Shown: positions 56,185 through 63,501, numbered from the stretch's first letter. The stretch is DNA of 64,000 nt from Ignavibacteriales bacterium UBA1304 (GCA_002307295.1 DBTY01000017.1:1-64000), one strand, 5' to 3'. Notes: generated by a model from the sequence alone, not told the origin. Numbers and translations are program-made.

Positions 56185-56391
56185 TTGATTTCGTTAACTA
56201 TGTCAGTTAGCAATAAAGAATATACATTTGACGAATTCCCGCCATTTTTTGACGGTTTGCTGCCAGAAGGAGTAATGCTTGAAGGATTATTACGTAAAGC
56301 AAAACTGGATAACTATGATTTATTTGGACAATTAATGCGGGTTGGGGGCGATATGGTTGGGTCGGTAACTGTGGAGGAGATTTATGAATGA
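56185..56391 (+). pseudogene. remnant of a HipA N-subdomain (HipS-like) gene
   Basis: The 68 residues ISLTMSVSN...FPPFFDGLLPEG...FGQLMRVGGDMVGSVTV match the second half of the HipA N-terminal subdomain, which is a separate HipS protein in hipBST systems. The first 40 or so residues, usually ending before ISLTMP, are missing. Upstream codons in the same frame look degenerate, and the frame opens only at TTG 56185. No HipT-like kinase follows. It is a relic, unrelated to the intact hipBA at 50.4 kb in position. Confidence 0.65.
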
Positions 56392-56497
56392 GCGTTCAAT
56401 AGCTGATAAAGAAATGCTTCAATCACGTAAACCTTAGTAAGCTTCTTTTCGGTGACTAACCGAATGTAAAATTACCTCATTTAAGACATATTAAAGA

Positions 56498-56803
56498 CTA
56501 TTTCTTTTTCTTCTTAATAAGTTCATCTTTGAGCTCTGCAATAAATTCTTCTACAGGTCTCGATTTTCCAGAAAGATATTCCTCATAACTTTGTTTGATT
56601 TTGTTACTAAGCACAGAATCTTGAGTTTCCAAATAATCTTCAAAATCCCCAATATTCATTAGGGCTGCAATAGGAATACCGTCTTTTTCTAGAATAAACG
56701 TTTCGTTATTCATATAAGCCCTACGTACTACCTTTCCGAGGTTGTTGCGGGCTTCAGTAAGGGGTAAACGATGAACTAAAGTTTTATTTTTTAATACTGG
56801 CAT
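56498..56803 (-). CDS. orphan Phd/YefM-family antitoxin
   Basis: The 101-residue protein starts with the Phd/YefM DNA-binding fold (RLPLTEARNNLGKVVRRAYMNNETFILEKDGIPIAALMNIGDFEDYLE, about 13-60) and ends in a charged helix with a lysine tail. No RelE/Doc/YoeB toxin frame follows before the plus-strand HipS remnant. Two TGTACA cores lie just upstream, so autoregulation is likely to persist. Confidence 0.88.
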   Translation of the reverse strand: MPVLKNKTLVHRLPLTEARNNLGKVVRRAYMNNETFILEKDGIPIAALMNIGDFEDYLETQDSVLSNKIKQSYEEYLSGKSRPVEEFIAELKDELIKKKKK

Positions 56804-56835
56804 TAAATATCTCCATAAAGTTGTCTATACTTGAT

Positions 56836-56851
56836 TGTACAATCTTGTACA
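56836..56851 (-). promoter_or_regulatory. twin TGTACA operator of the Phd/YefM gene
   Basis: TGTACA occurs at 56836-56841 and 56846-56851, ten bases apart, inside ATTGTACAAT and TTGTACAA palindromes 33-48 bases upstream of the start. TGTACA is the core hexamer bound by YefM in the E. coli yefM-yoeB operator, and a one-turn spacing suits two dimers on one face. Confidence 0.65.
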
Positions 56852-56929
56852 ATAATAAACAATTGAGAACTATTAGTCAAGAAAAAGAGTCCAGTTTATT
56901 TGAAGGTAAAGCAAAAAATTGCCAATAAA

Positions 56930-56956
56930 CTTAAATAAGGAGAGCCCTTATTTAAG
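56930..56956. repeat. perfect inverted repeat next to the integrase gene
   Basis: CTTAAATAAGG (56930-56940) and CCTTATTTAAG (56946-56956) form an 11-bp stem with an AGAGC loop. Further copies of the TTATTTAAG or TTAAATAA element follow at about 56971-56981 and 56988-56996. They could be integrase arm-binding sites, or the hairpin could end the integrase transcript. Confidence 0.5.
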
Positions 56957-57018
56957 AATTCCCTCATTTTGTTAAATAAAGATCGGGTTATTTAAGAAAA
57001 TTGAAACCCTAAAGGCTG

Positions 57019-58059
57019 CTATTCAGCAGCCATGGGTCTTTTGTACTTCAAGAGCTCGGTTTTCATCAGTTTCATGTCAATCAGGTTGTAATATCTGTCG
57101 GCGGTGTTTTGGTGCTCGTGACCAACAAGTTCGCGGACGATAGAAGCGTCAATACCGGCAGCTCTTGCGCGGGTAATAAACGTTTTACGGAAAGTGCGGG
57201 CGGAATAGCCTTTGCTTTTTATTCCAAGTTTGATGAAATATCTTTCAATTGCATCGCCAAGATTTTCAGTTGCGCTATAGTTAATAAGCTTGCCTGTTTT
57301 TATTTCCTCTATCCTTTTTGCAAGCATAGACGCCAGGTCAGGATGCAAAGGGACTTCTCTGTGCTTCTTTCGTTTGGGGGAGTAGTAGCGCAGCTCCATA
57401 TTTGCCAGGTCTATTTTCTCTACGCTAATATCCATCAGGTCAGAAGAACGGAGCCCGGTGTAAAAAGCCATGTACACAAGGGTTTGAAAGTTGCTGTTTT
57501 TCGTATTCAGATTGTCAAATATCTTTATGATATCTTCATCTGAGAATATTATTTTTTCGCCGACCTCTGGTTTGGTTTTGACTTCCCGGTTAATTTTGAA
57601 AAAGGGGACGTACTCGTACTCAAACAGAAAACTCAGAAAATGGTAACACTGCTTGCCAATTGCATGGATTGTATTTTTCTTGTACGGCAGTTTTTTAATA
57701 TCTAATATCCAATCCTCAACGGCAATTTTAGTAATAACAGAACAGGAGTCAAATTCATTGAATTTTTCAGTGAAGAATTTAAAGAACCTGTTATACTCGT
57801 AAATGGTCTGGCGCTTTTTATCCGCATTGTTCTTTAAAAAATGCCCAAAGGCCTCCTTGATGGAGGCCGTCTGAGCGCTGGGTTGTATGTTGTCTTTTCT
57901 AAGCGTCATCTCATATTGGAATCGCTTTGCCATATACTCCGCCTTTTTCCTGTTCGCTTTATCATCCGTTAAGCCGGTTGATTTTGAACTTAGCTTTTTG
58001 GTAAAAGGGTCGTAGTAGTAAATATGCAAAATGTTTCCGCGTTTCTTAACAAATGCCAT
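57019..58059 (-). CDS. tyrosine recombinase (site-specific integrase)
   Basis: The 346-residue integrase has an N-terminal arm and SAM-like core-binding domain (about 65-160) and a catalytic domain. The catalytic set appears as R204 (FYTGLRSSDL), K near 232 (KHREVPLH), R291 (RTFRKTF), H314 (LVGHEHQ) and Y323 (ADRYYN). The box II position usually held by His is Arg288. It would move the element that starts here or the island next to it. It is separated by three bases from an excisionase-like gene on the same strand, the layout of many integrative elements. Confidence 0.94.
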   Translation of the reverse strand: MAFVKKRGNILHIYYYDPFTKKLSSKSTGLTDDKANRKKAEYMAKRFQYEMTLRKDNIQPSAQTASIKEAFGHFLKNNADKKRQTIYEYNRFFKFFTEKFNEFDSCSVITKIAVEDWILDIKKLPYKKNTIHAIGKQCYHFLSFLFEYEYVPFFKINREVKTKPEVGEKIIFSDEDIIKIFDNLNTKNSNFQTLVYMAFYTGLRSSDLMDISVEKIDLANMELRYYSPKRKKHREVPLHPDLASMLAKRIEEIKTGKLINYSATENLGDAIERYFIKLGIKSKGYSARTFRKTFITRARAAGIDASIVRELVGHEHQNTADRYYNLIDMKLMKTELLKYKRPMAAE

Positions 58060-58062
58060 GGG

Positions 58063-58368
58063 CTAGTTCCTTATGATTTTTTCCAGAAGTCCCTGGGCAA
58101 ATGTTTTAGAAATGTGCGGATAGTGGGACGCAGCTCTTTTTTCTATTTGCATTTCGGGCTCTTCTTTTGGTTTTAATATTTGTGTTTTTATTAAACACTC
58201 TTCCGAGAATCTTACTAATTCAACTTGTGGAATTAGCCTTCTCTTGCCGTCTTTTATAAAACGGATGCGTCCCTCATCCATCCATCTTTTCACAGTATCG
58301 CGACCTACGCCTAAAGATCTGGCAGACCTTTGAATTGAAAAGAGCCGTAACTTTTTTATCTCATCCAT
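58063..58368 (-). CDS. excisionase-like MerR-type HTH protein
   Basis: The 101-residue protein has a helix-turn-helix of the excisionase/DNA-binding domain type (FSIQRSARSLGVGRDTVKRWMDEGRIRFIKDGKRRLIPQVELVRF, about 10-54) with a wing typical of Xis/MerR-like proteins. It ends three bases before the integrase start. It probably directs excision or controls the integrase gene. Confidence 0.87.
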   Translation of the reverse strand: MDEIKKLRLFSIQRSARSLGVGRDTVKRWMDEGRIRFIKDGKRRLIPQVELVRFSEECLIKTQILKPKEEPEMQIEKRAASHYPHISKTFAQGLLEKIIRN

Positions 58369-58400
58369 AATTATTTTTTCTGTTGTGACTAAATAAAGCG

Positions 58401-58423
58401 GGAGCCATAATATTTATGACTCC
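58401..58423. repeat. hairpin upstream of the excisionase gene
   Basis: GGAGCCATAA (58401-58410) and TTATGACTCC (58414-58423) pair with one mismatch around TAT. It lies in the leader of the excisionase-integrase genes and could attenuate or process the transcript. Confidence 0.4.
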
Positions 58424-58482
58424 TGCCCGTTAACTAACTTCTTATACCGTATTTTAGCGTTTATCCAGCTAACCCAACCAAC

Positions 58483-58560
58483 TTACCCCATGATGTCTTT
58501 AGGTAAATCATTTAGATCCGATATGCTTTTTTGTTGTGTAATTTTAACTTCTGGTTTCAC
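58483..58560 (-). CDS. possible 25-residue peptide
   Basis: GTG at 58560 with GAGGCAAG upstream, the same spacer context as the P2 start, opens a 25-residue frame with a charged sequence ending DLPKDIMG. It lies in the 273-base gap between P2 and the excisionase gene. There is no other support. Confidence 0.25.
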   Translation of the reverse strand: MKPEVKITQQKSISDLNDLPKDIMG

Positions 58561-58601
58561 TGCTTGCCTCTATTTTTTTGTGATTTTTATTTTAAGAGAA
58601 G

Positions 58602-58622
58602 GGTCGGCGTTTTAAGCCGACC
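58602..58622 (-). terminator. terminator-like hairpin after P2
   Basis: GGTCGGC (58602-58608) and GCCGACC (58616-58622) form a 7-bp GC-rich stem with a GTTTTAA loop, 20 bases beyond the P2 stop codon. It may separate the P2 end of the operon from the excisionase and integrase genes. Confidence 0.55.
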
Positions 58623-58641
58623 TAATTAAAAAGATTTCTCG

Positions 58642-59661
58642 TTATTTCATTTTTGCGCGAGCTTCAGTTTCAAGGTTGTTAATGAAAATATTTAAGTCTG
58701 CAAATACTTCTTTGTAAGTTCTTGCATCCATTAAAATTAAAAACTGACAGTAGCCAACGGGACTGAACTTGAAGTTTTCAGACACAAAAATTAATTTTGC
58801 GGCATCATTATTGTCCATATCAATTGAATAACCTTCAGGGAACCAGGCGCTTCTATTTTTCAATACGGCGTTATAAAGAGCTTTTTGGTAAACCTCATGT
58901 TTTCCATTCATCTCAATATCTTTGGGATCAGTGATAGTAACAAAAGCTACTATATTTGACTTGCCCTCAATTGTAAAGGATGCGGTTACATGCTCTCCCA
59001 AAGCATCAAGTTTGTTATCTTTACAATAATTACATCCAAAAGGAACTAGAATGGGATAGAAATATCCTAAACTTGCCGGATTGTAATTCTGTAAATCAGC
59101 CGCTGACGCAATAAGTCCATTTTCAAGAACTGTAGTAAAAGGCTTATCGTCTATTAATACATCTTTTCCTTTAGGCGTCTGTTTAATCACAATCTTCGTC
59201 TCATCTTCCTGTTTTATGTTCTCATCGCTTTCTTCTGGGTTACTGGAATGATCAGCCCTTAAAATATCTATTTCGATACTATCAGGGTCAAACCGCCAAT
59301 CAAAGATTTTGCAGCCGTTTTTTTGAACCTCGTTATGAACTATTTTAATAGTATCTTTTAGTTCATTAACGGAAACCATTTTCCTTGCATCTAATCCCCA
59401 ATTACATATGACCGAAAAATCACACTGTTTATTTGTTTCAAAGCCGTGAACAGAACTTAATAGATGCGAGATTTTTTCAATCCGTTCATTTTTGTTTGAT
59501 AAAATAACAATGACAAACAATCCTTTTTTGCTTTTATCCTTACATTGGCTTTCGATTTGCTTTAGTAAATTTTCCTCCTCATTCGGAAACTTGGAGTTGT
59601 TACACTGTTTAAGGATTTTATTTATGTTTCCAACCATCAACGGATCTTTTTTCTTAATCAT
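58642..59661 (-). CDS. unknown mobile-element protein P2, relative of P1
   Basis: I do not recognise this 339-residue protein. Residues about 25-150 form a separate alpha/beta-looking domain (GLFVIVILSNKNERIEKIS; FDWRFDPDSIEIDIL). After an acidic linker (EESDENIKQEDE) the last 190 residues follow the P1 pattern: KDVLIDDKPF, a VTITDPKDIEMNGKHEVYQKAL block near 255, FSPVGYCQF near 310, and a tail helix. FGCNYCKDNK near 220 could bind metal but has only two Cys. It overlaps the NADAR gene by eight bases, so the two are made together. Confidence 0.75.
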   Translation of the reverse strand: MIKKKDPLMVGNINKILKQCNNSKFPNEEENLLKQIESQCKDKSKKGLFVIVILSNKNERIEKISHLLSSVHGFETNKQCDFSVICNWGLDARKMVSVNELKDTIKIVHNEVQKNGCKIFDWRFDPDSIEIDILRADHSSNPEESDENIKQEDETKIVIKQTPKGKDVLIDDKPFTTVLENGLIASAADLQNYNPASLGYFYPILVPFGCNYCKDNKLDALGEHVTASFTIEGKSNIVAFVTITDPKDIEMNGKHEVYQKALYNAVLKNRSAWFPEGYSIDMDNNDAAKLIFVSENFKFSPVGYCQFLILMDARTYKEVFADLNIFINNLETEARAKMK

Positions 59662-60160
59662 TTCTTGCCTCTTTTAGTTTTTTATTAGATTTAGTTAACT
59701 CATCTCGGATTTCCATCCAGAGATTACCAAATACGTTTTCGCCTATCCATTGCCCATCCTTAAACACCATACCCCAAAACCTGGCTGATTCCCGGTCATG
59801 AGTTGTACAGTCCTCAATTATGGTTGCGGCGCCTGTTGCAAGCAGCTTATCCTTTAATTCCGGATGCTGCTCAAGCTTTAATAACAGGCATTCTTTCATC
59901 AGAGGGATATCCGAAGGATCTTCATCCCACTTTGCGCCTCTGTTAAGTTTCTCACGGTTTTTCCGCGCTTTCATTTTTGCCGCCATAGGAGATGTCTGTT
60001 CGTGTATCTCCTTTTGTATGTCTGGAAAATCTTTGAACCGGAGGCTCTGAAACAGAGCCTCGCATGTTCTGTATGTTGTGCCTTTGTATGTTACCGGGTA
60101 GGCTGACATGCAAGACAGCCAGCCGTTTTCTTCTTTTACTTTCCTTATTAGTACTTCCAT
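59654..60160 (-). CDS. NADAR-domain protein (YbiA-like)
   Basis: The 168-residue protein follows the NADAR pattern: GWLSCMSAYPVTYKGTTYRTCEALFQSLRF near residue 13, a KMKARKNREKLNRGAKWDED loop, MKECLLLKLEQHPELKDKLLATG near residue 88, then IIEDCT and ARFWGMVFKDGQWIGENVFGNLWMEIRDEL. NADAR enzymes cleave N-glycosidic bonds of ADP-ribose-type compounds, and some remove ADP-ribose from guanine in DNA opposite DarT-type toxins. The start codon shares one base with the stop of the radical SAM gene, and its end overlaps P2. No DarT is visible in the window. Confidence 0.88.
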   Translation of the reverse strand: MEVLIRKVKEENGWLSCMSAYPVTYKGTTYRTCEALFQSLRFKDFPDIQKEIHEQTSPMAAKMKARKNREKLNRGAKWDEDPSDIPLMKECLLLKLEQHPELKDKLLATGAATIIEDCTTHDRESARFWGMVFKDGQWIGENVFGNLWMEIRDELTKSNKKLKEARND

Positions 60161-60951
60161 TATTTAACTCCTTGTTTAGTAATTATTCTCTTGATGGATT
60201 CTTTCCATCTTATCATTGGATTATTTTTGTAGCGTTCGACCAGCTTTAAGATGTTTTCATCCGATTGCCATTCGACTAATTCTTCTGCTTTTGCAAGCGT
60301 GGCTGGATCGTTGTGACCGTTAAAGTCTAACCTGCCTCTGCCTGTTACGCCGATAAGATGGTTGATCTTGCCGACCCATATTGTTTCAGTAACATACGGG
60401 GAGCATTTCTTTATCACCTTGTCGATGTTATTGTCAAGCATAGGTTCGCATGAAACGCTGGCGCCAAAACCTTTTTTGTAAGCAAGTTTAAGGCACGCTA
60501 ATCTTTCCTTGAATCCTGGAGCGTTGGGCTCCCAGAATTTTAGAACTGCGTCATCAGCGCTGCCAATTGTAAATCTGAAAAGTATTTTATCTTTATACTT
60601 TTCAAATTCTTTGCAGATAGCTTTAATGCAAACAAGATGCGGTTTACTAACAATTAGAACTTCATTACCAGCCTCAAGAATGTGCCTTAGGAACTCCAAG
60701 TTTCCCTTAAGGTGTTCTGGTCTGATGTCGTGACTTGAAGGATACATTACGCGTTTTTCGTAATGCTTGATCTTCTTTTTAAGATCGTGCTCGCGAACAA
60801 TTTCATTCTTCCACGTCTCGGGAGAACTTCTTTTGTAGCGGATTGCCATCTCTTTACTGTAGCAGTAGAGGCAATCATTGGTACAGCCTGAAACGCAATT
60901 CAGGTTATCGGTTGCCCATTCGTATGTGCCCCATTCGTGTTGTTTTTCCAT
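60160..60951 (-). CDS. radical SAM protein, spore-photoproduct-lyase-like
   Basis: The 263-residue protein opens with EWGTYEWATDNLNCVSGCTNDCLYCY. The cluster motif CTNDCLYC is CX3CX2C, so it binds [4Fe-4S] and SAM. MYPSSHDIRPEHL near residue 81, NEVLIVSKPH, RFTIGSADDAVLKFWEPNAPGFKERL and SVSCEPMLD follow the SplB-like/phage radical SAM pattern. The substrate is unknown. ATG 60951 behind GGGAAAAG is preferred over GTG 60996, which lies in a hairpin loop. The stop TAA shares its last A with the NADAR start. Confidence 0.88.
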   Translation of the reverse strand: MEKQHEWGTYEWATDNLNCVSGCTNDCLYCYSKEMAIRYKRSSPETWKNEIVREHDLKKKIKHYEKRVMYPSSHDIRPEHLKGNLEFLRHILEAGNEVLIVSKPHLVCIKAICKEFEKYKDKILFRFTIGSADDAVLKFWEPNAPGFKERLACLKLAYKKGFGASVSCEPMLDNNIDKVIKKCSPYVTETIWVGKINHLIGVTGRGRLDFNGHNDPATLAKAEELVEWQSDENILKLVERYKNNPMIRWKESIKRIITKQGVK

Positions 60952-60983
60952 TTTTACTTTTCCCTTTGTGGTTTGAATATATA

Positions 60984-61005
60984 GGGCATGCTCCACTACA
61001 TGCCC
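60984..61005. repeat. palindrome upstream of the radical SAM gene
   Basis: GGGCATG (60984-60990) and CATGCCC (60999-61005) pair around an eight-base loop, between the ATPase stop and the radical SAM start. A similar element precedes the ATPase gene. Confidence 0.55.
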
Positions 61006-61016
61006 CGTTTGATTTG

Positions 61017-62261
61017 TTAATTAAGTATTGTTCTCGGTATTTTGTAAAGGGATACCGGACCTTGACCGAACCTTCTTCTGTCTGTTTCTACTCCAATCGT
61101 TTTTAGAGTAGTTGTTAGCTGGGCTTTATTTCTGTAAGTATTGTAAGGATCATTTTTCCTGATAACTTCCAATATCTCCTTGGTTTCGAAATAGAAGAAG
61201 TTAGTATCAGCGATTTTTGTGTTATCTGCAAAATCAGTTAAAAAATCTTTTATAATTGCAATACATGCATTCTTTGGAGATTTTTGCTCTGTTATTTGCC
61301 TCAACGCGATTTGTTTTAACGCATATTCCTGAACTATTTCAAAGTAATTATTCTTTTTAGAGCTAAATACCTTTGCTATTGCAAGCATTGGCATCCATTT
61401 GTCATATTCTCTTAAGACAATCCCGGCGTCAATTCCCATTGAATCGGGGTTCTGCAGATATGCTAATAAATTGCCAGTATTTCTTAAGATAGCTGATTGA
61501 ATGTTTTTCTGCAGTTCAAGAATTTCTTCGCCGTTCTGACCAGTATAGGGAGTTATTTCAGCAGGATCAGTTGGTTTTTGTAGATTAATCTGAATGCAAC
61601 GGTCTTCTACAGTTTCAGCAATTTGGTTTATCCCGGCAAGGATTTTTAATCCATAAGTCTTAAATGTTTGAACTAAGTTTCCGTGTGTTCTTGTTACTTT
61701 TCCTCCCTTATGATACCCGGAATTTAGAATCTGGATAAAGGAATTATTTGCCGTCGATTTTGAAGCCAGCGCTTCAACTTCATCCATAAAAAGAGTAGGA
61801 GCGTTATCGTCGACTATTCTGAATAATGATGAAGGGGTAATGTTTGAAACAAATACCGGGTGATAGACTAAGGGTTTCAGAACCGACATGAGCGTCGTTT
61901 TACCGGAACCTTTATCGGCTCTTAACCAGAAGTAAGGTATTCTTTCAAAAATCGAAATTATATACGAGAGAAGCGGAATAAGAGAAATTATCAGATATTC
62001 TGCCTCTTCCTGCAGATAGATATACTTCCGAATATGCGATTCAATGTCGTTAACAATGTTTCTGGGAGCTTTTTTAGAAAATAAAGCAGCGGCATTATCC
62101 TCATTAATTTTTTCCCCATCGTTAGCGGAGATTGTATTTATATCTACCTCTTTACCATCAAAATCTAAGTATTTGGGAGTTTCTCCATCAGGTATTTTGA
62201 TTAAATATCGCCCGTTGACATATTCAACATGGGCGTTAGTTCGTAATTCTTTATCGGTCAT
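61017..62261 (-). CDS. DUF3631-like P-loop ATPase of a mobile element
   Basis: The 414-residue protein has Walker A RADKGSGKTTLMS near residue 122 and Walker B TLFMDEVEAL near residue 158. A sensor/arginine region follows (LKILAGINQIAETVEDRCIQINL near residue 205), and a C-terminal helical domain begins with VLREYDKW. It matches DUF3631-type and superfamily-3-like helicase/ATPase proteins found on plasmids and integrative elements. It probably acts on DNA in replication or transfer. ATG 62261 with AAGGAAAA upstream is preferred over the 62312 start, whose codons overlap a palindrome. Confidence 0.78.
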   Translation of the reverse strand: MTDKELRTNAHVEYVNGRYLIKIPDGETPKYLDFDGKEVDINTISANDGEKINEDNAAALFSKKAPRNIVNDIESHIRKYIYLQEEAEYLIISLIPLLSYIISIFERIPYFWLRADKGSGKTTLMSVLKPLVYHPVFVSNITPSSLFRIVDDNAPTLFMDEVEALASKSTANNSFIQILNSGYHKGGKVTRTHGNLVQTFKTYGLKILAGINQIAETVEDRCIQINLQKPTDPAEITPYTGQNGEEILELQKNIQSAILRNTGNLLAYLQNPDSMGIDAGIVLREYDKWMPMLAIAKVFSSKKNNYFEIVQEYALKQIALRQITEQKSPKNACIAIIKDFLTDFADNTKIADTNFFYFETKEILEVIRKNDPYNTYRNKAQLTTTLKTIGVETDRRRFGQGPVSLYKIPRTILN

Positions 62262-62289
62262 GTTTTCCTTATTGAAATAGAGCTGTACA

Positions 62290-62309
62290 AGGCGTACGCG
62301 TGTACGCCT
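62290..62309. repeat. palindrome upstream of the ATPase gene
   Basis: AGGCGTAC (62290-62297) and GTACGCCT (62302-62309) pair perfectly around GCGT, in the gap between P1 and the ATPase gene. It is a candidate operator or transcript-processing hairpin. Confidence 0.6.
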
Positions 62310-62330
62310 CATACAACCTTGATTGGTTAA

Positions 62331-62936
62331 TTATTTTTTGGTTTTTAGTATTGCACGGACTTTTTTGTCCAACCGGGCAATTATTGTATTAGTGAGCTGA
62401 AAAACATCATTAAATGTTTCAACTTTAGCATAATATGTAAACTGTAAATAACCGACTTCCGAAAAATCGAATTTGGTTAATGAATCTTTAGCGCTTTCTT
62501 TTAACGCTTCTAATTTCTTCTTTTCGGTCCTGGGAAATTTCCCTCTGACTGGCGTATATAGCCGTAGGCTTTTATCATCTTTTACTATACTTTCCAGAGT
62601 TTTCTGATACTGGTCATGTAGACCTTTTTTTTCTATATCCACAGGGGTAACAACCGTTGGGAATACTTCGATATAGTTGTCGTCCAGAACTCGCAATGAA
62701 ACGACTTTATTCTCAAGCTGACTAACTTTTGCCAGTTTGATGTAAGATTCATCAATCTCAACCATTATAGGATGTAGATTTGCAAGATCGTTTACGGCAA
62801 CTGCTTCAATTTCGCTAGCCGCCAAAATGACCCCACAGCTGCCGTAAGTTTCGACCTTTTTATTATTAATAAAGATTGATTTATTTTCTTCATCCTTTTT
62901 AATTCGGATTGAGTTAATTTCTGAAAATTTGTTCAT
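62331..62936 (-). CDS. unknown mobile-element protein P1, relative of P2
   Basis: This 201-residue protein is not recognised. It starts with a beta-rich part (NSIRIKKDEENKSIFINNKKV). It has a mid block VTPVDIEKKGLHDQYQKTLESIV near residue 117, a basic stretch with RGKFPRTEKKKL near 152, then FDFSEVGYLQFTYYA near residue 169 and a C-terminal helix. The mid and end blocks correspond to those of P2 (VTITDPKDIEMNGKHEVYQKAL; FSPVGYCQF), in the same order and spacing. AAGGAAA precedes the ATG. It is the first gene of the operon after a 565-base gap. Confidence 0.72.
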   Translation of the reverse strand: MNKFSEINSIRIKKDEENKSIFINNKKVETYGSCGVILAASEIEAVAVNDLANLHPIMVEIDESYIKLAKVSQLENKVVSLRVLDDNYIEVFPTVVTPVDIEKKGLHDQYQKTLESIVKDDKSLRLYTPVRGKFPRTEKKKLEALKESAKDSLTKFDFSEVGYLQFTYYAKVETFNDVFQLTNTIIARLDKKVRAILKTKK

Positions 62937-63501
62937 TTTATTTTTCCTTGTTTATATTTATTAAATATTCGTTTTTCGCCTTTTTACAGCAGAAAAACGT
63001 AAGAACCTCATGTTAGACCTAAGAAGAATTCAGCATCGACAACCTTGGCTTTCCGGCTTATTAAGCCGTCATTCAAAATGTCAAAGAACTTTATTTTGAA
63101 GCTTTAAGAGTTGTTTACTCAAAAGCTATAATCAAAAATATTTAGTCTCGTTCTGGCTTACAGCCCGGTCAAGTCTGGCGAAGTGCAATTCTTGCCAGAT
63201 CTAATTAGATTTTTTGTATTTATTAGTTTTTATTTTAAATAGAATGGTTTTACCCCTATTTTTCGAGGAAACTGAAATATAAAAAAGGAATTGAGCGTTG
63301 AATAGTTTTGAGTATGGTTATACTTTACTGTGGTTTTTAATGTAAGTGGGAGTTTTTATGTTATTTTATAAAAAAATCGCTAATATGATGCGATAAAAAA
63401 GTTCAGTTAAATGATAATTCTATCAAATAGTCTAATTAGCCTAATTGAAAATAATCATAAGCCAACCGATTGTTTTGGATAAAGAGACTGAAAAGTAAAG
63501 A
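62937..63501. other. leader/control region of the mobile-element operon
   Basis: No gene is seen in 565 bases. CGGCTTA-T-TAAGCCG (63054-63068) is a perfect 15-base palindrome, a possible operator. TCTGGC/GCCAGA arms near 63174-63199 form a longer hairpin, followed by the palindrome ATCTAATTAGAT near 63199-63210. The P1 promoter must lie here. Confidence 0.55.

Noticed and set aside
42594..57018. Element with tRNA-Lys as left end and a duplicated tRNA end near the integrase as right end
   Set aside because: No copy of the tRNA 3' sequence could be found around 56.8-57 kb, so the element limits cannot be stated from this window.
59654..60160. DarT-NADAR toxin-antitoxin module
   Set aside because: No DarT-like ADP-ribosyltransferase is encoded next to the NADAR gene; its neighbours are a radical SAM protein and P2.
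60160..60951. Plain DNA-repair spore photoproduct lyase
   Set aside because: The cluster motif and general pattern fit the SplB-like group, but the protein is short, lies on a mobile element and lacks convincing full-length similarity, so no photolyase function is claimed.
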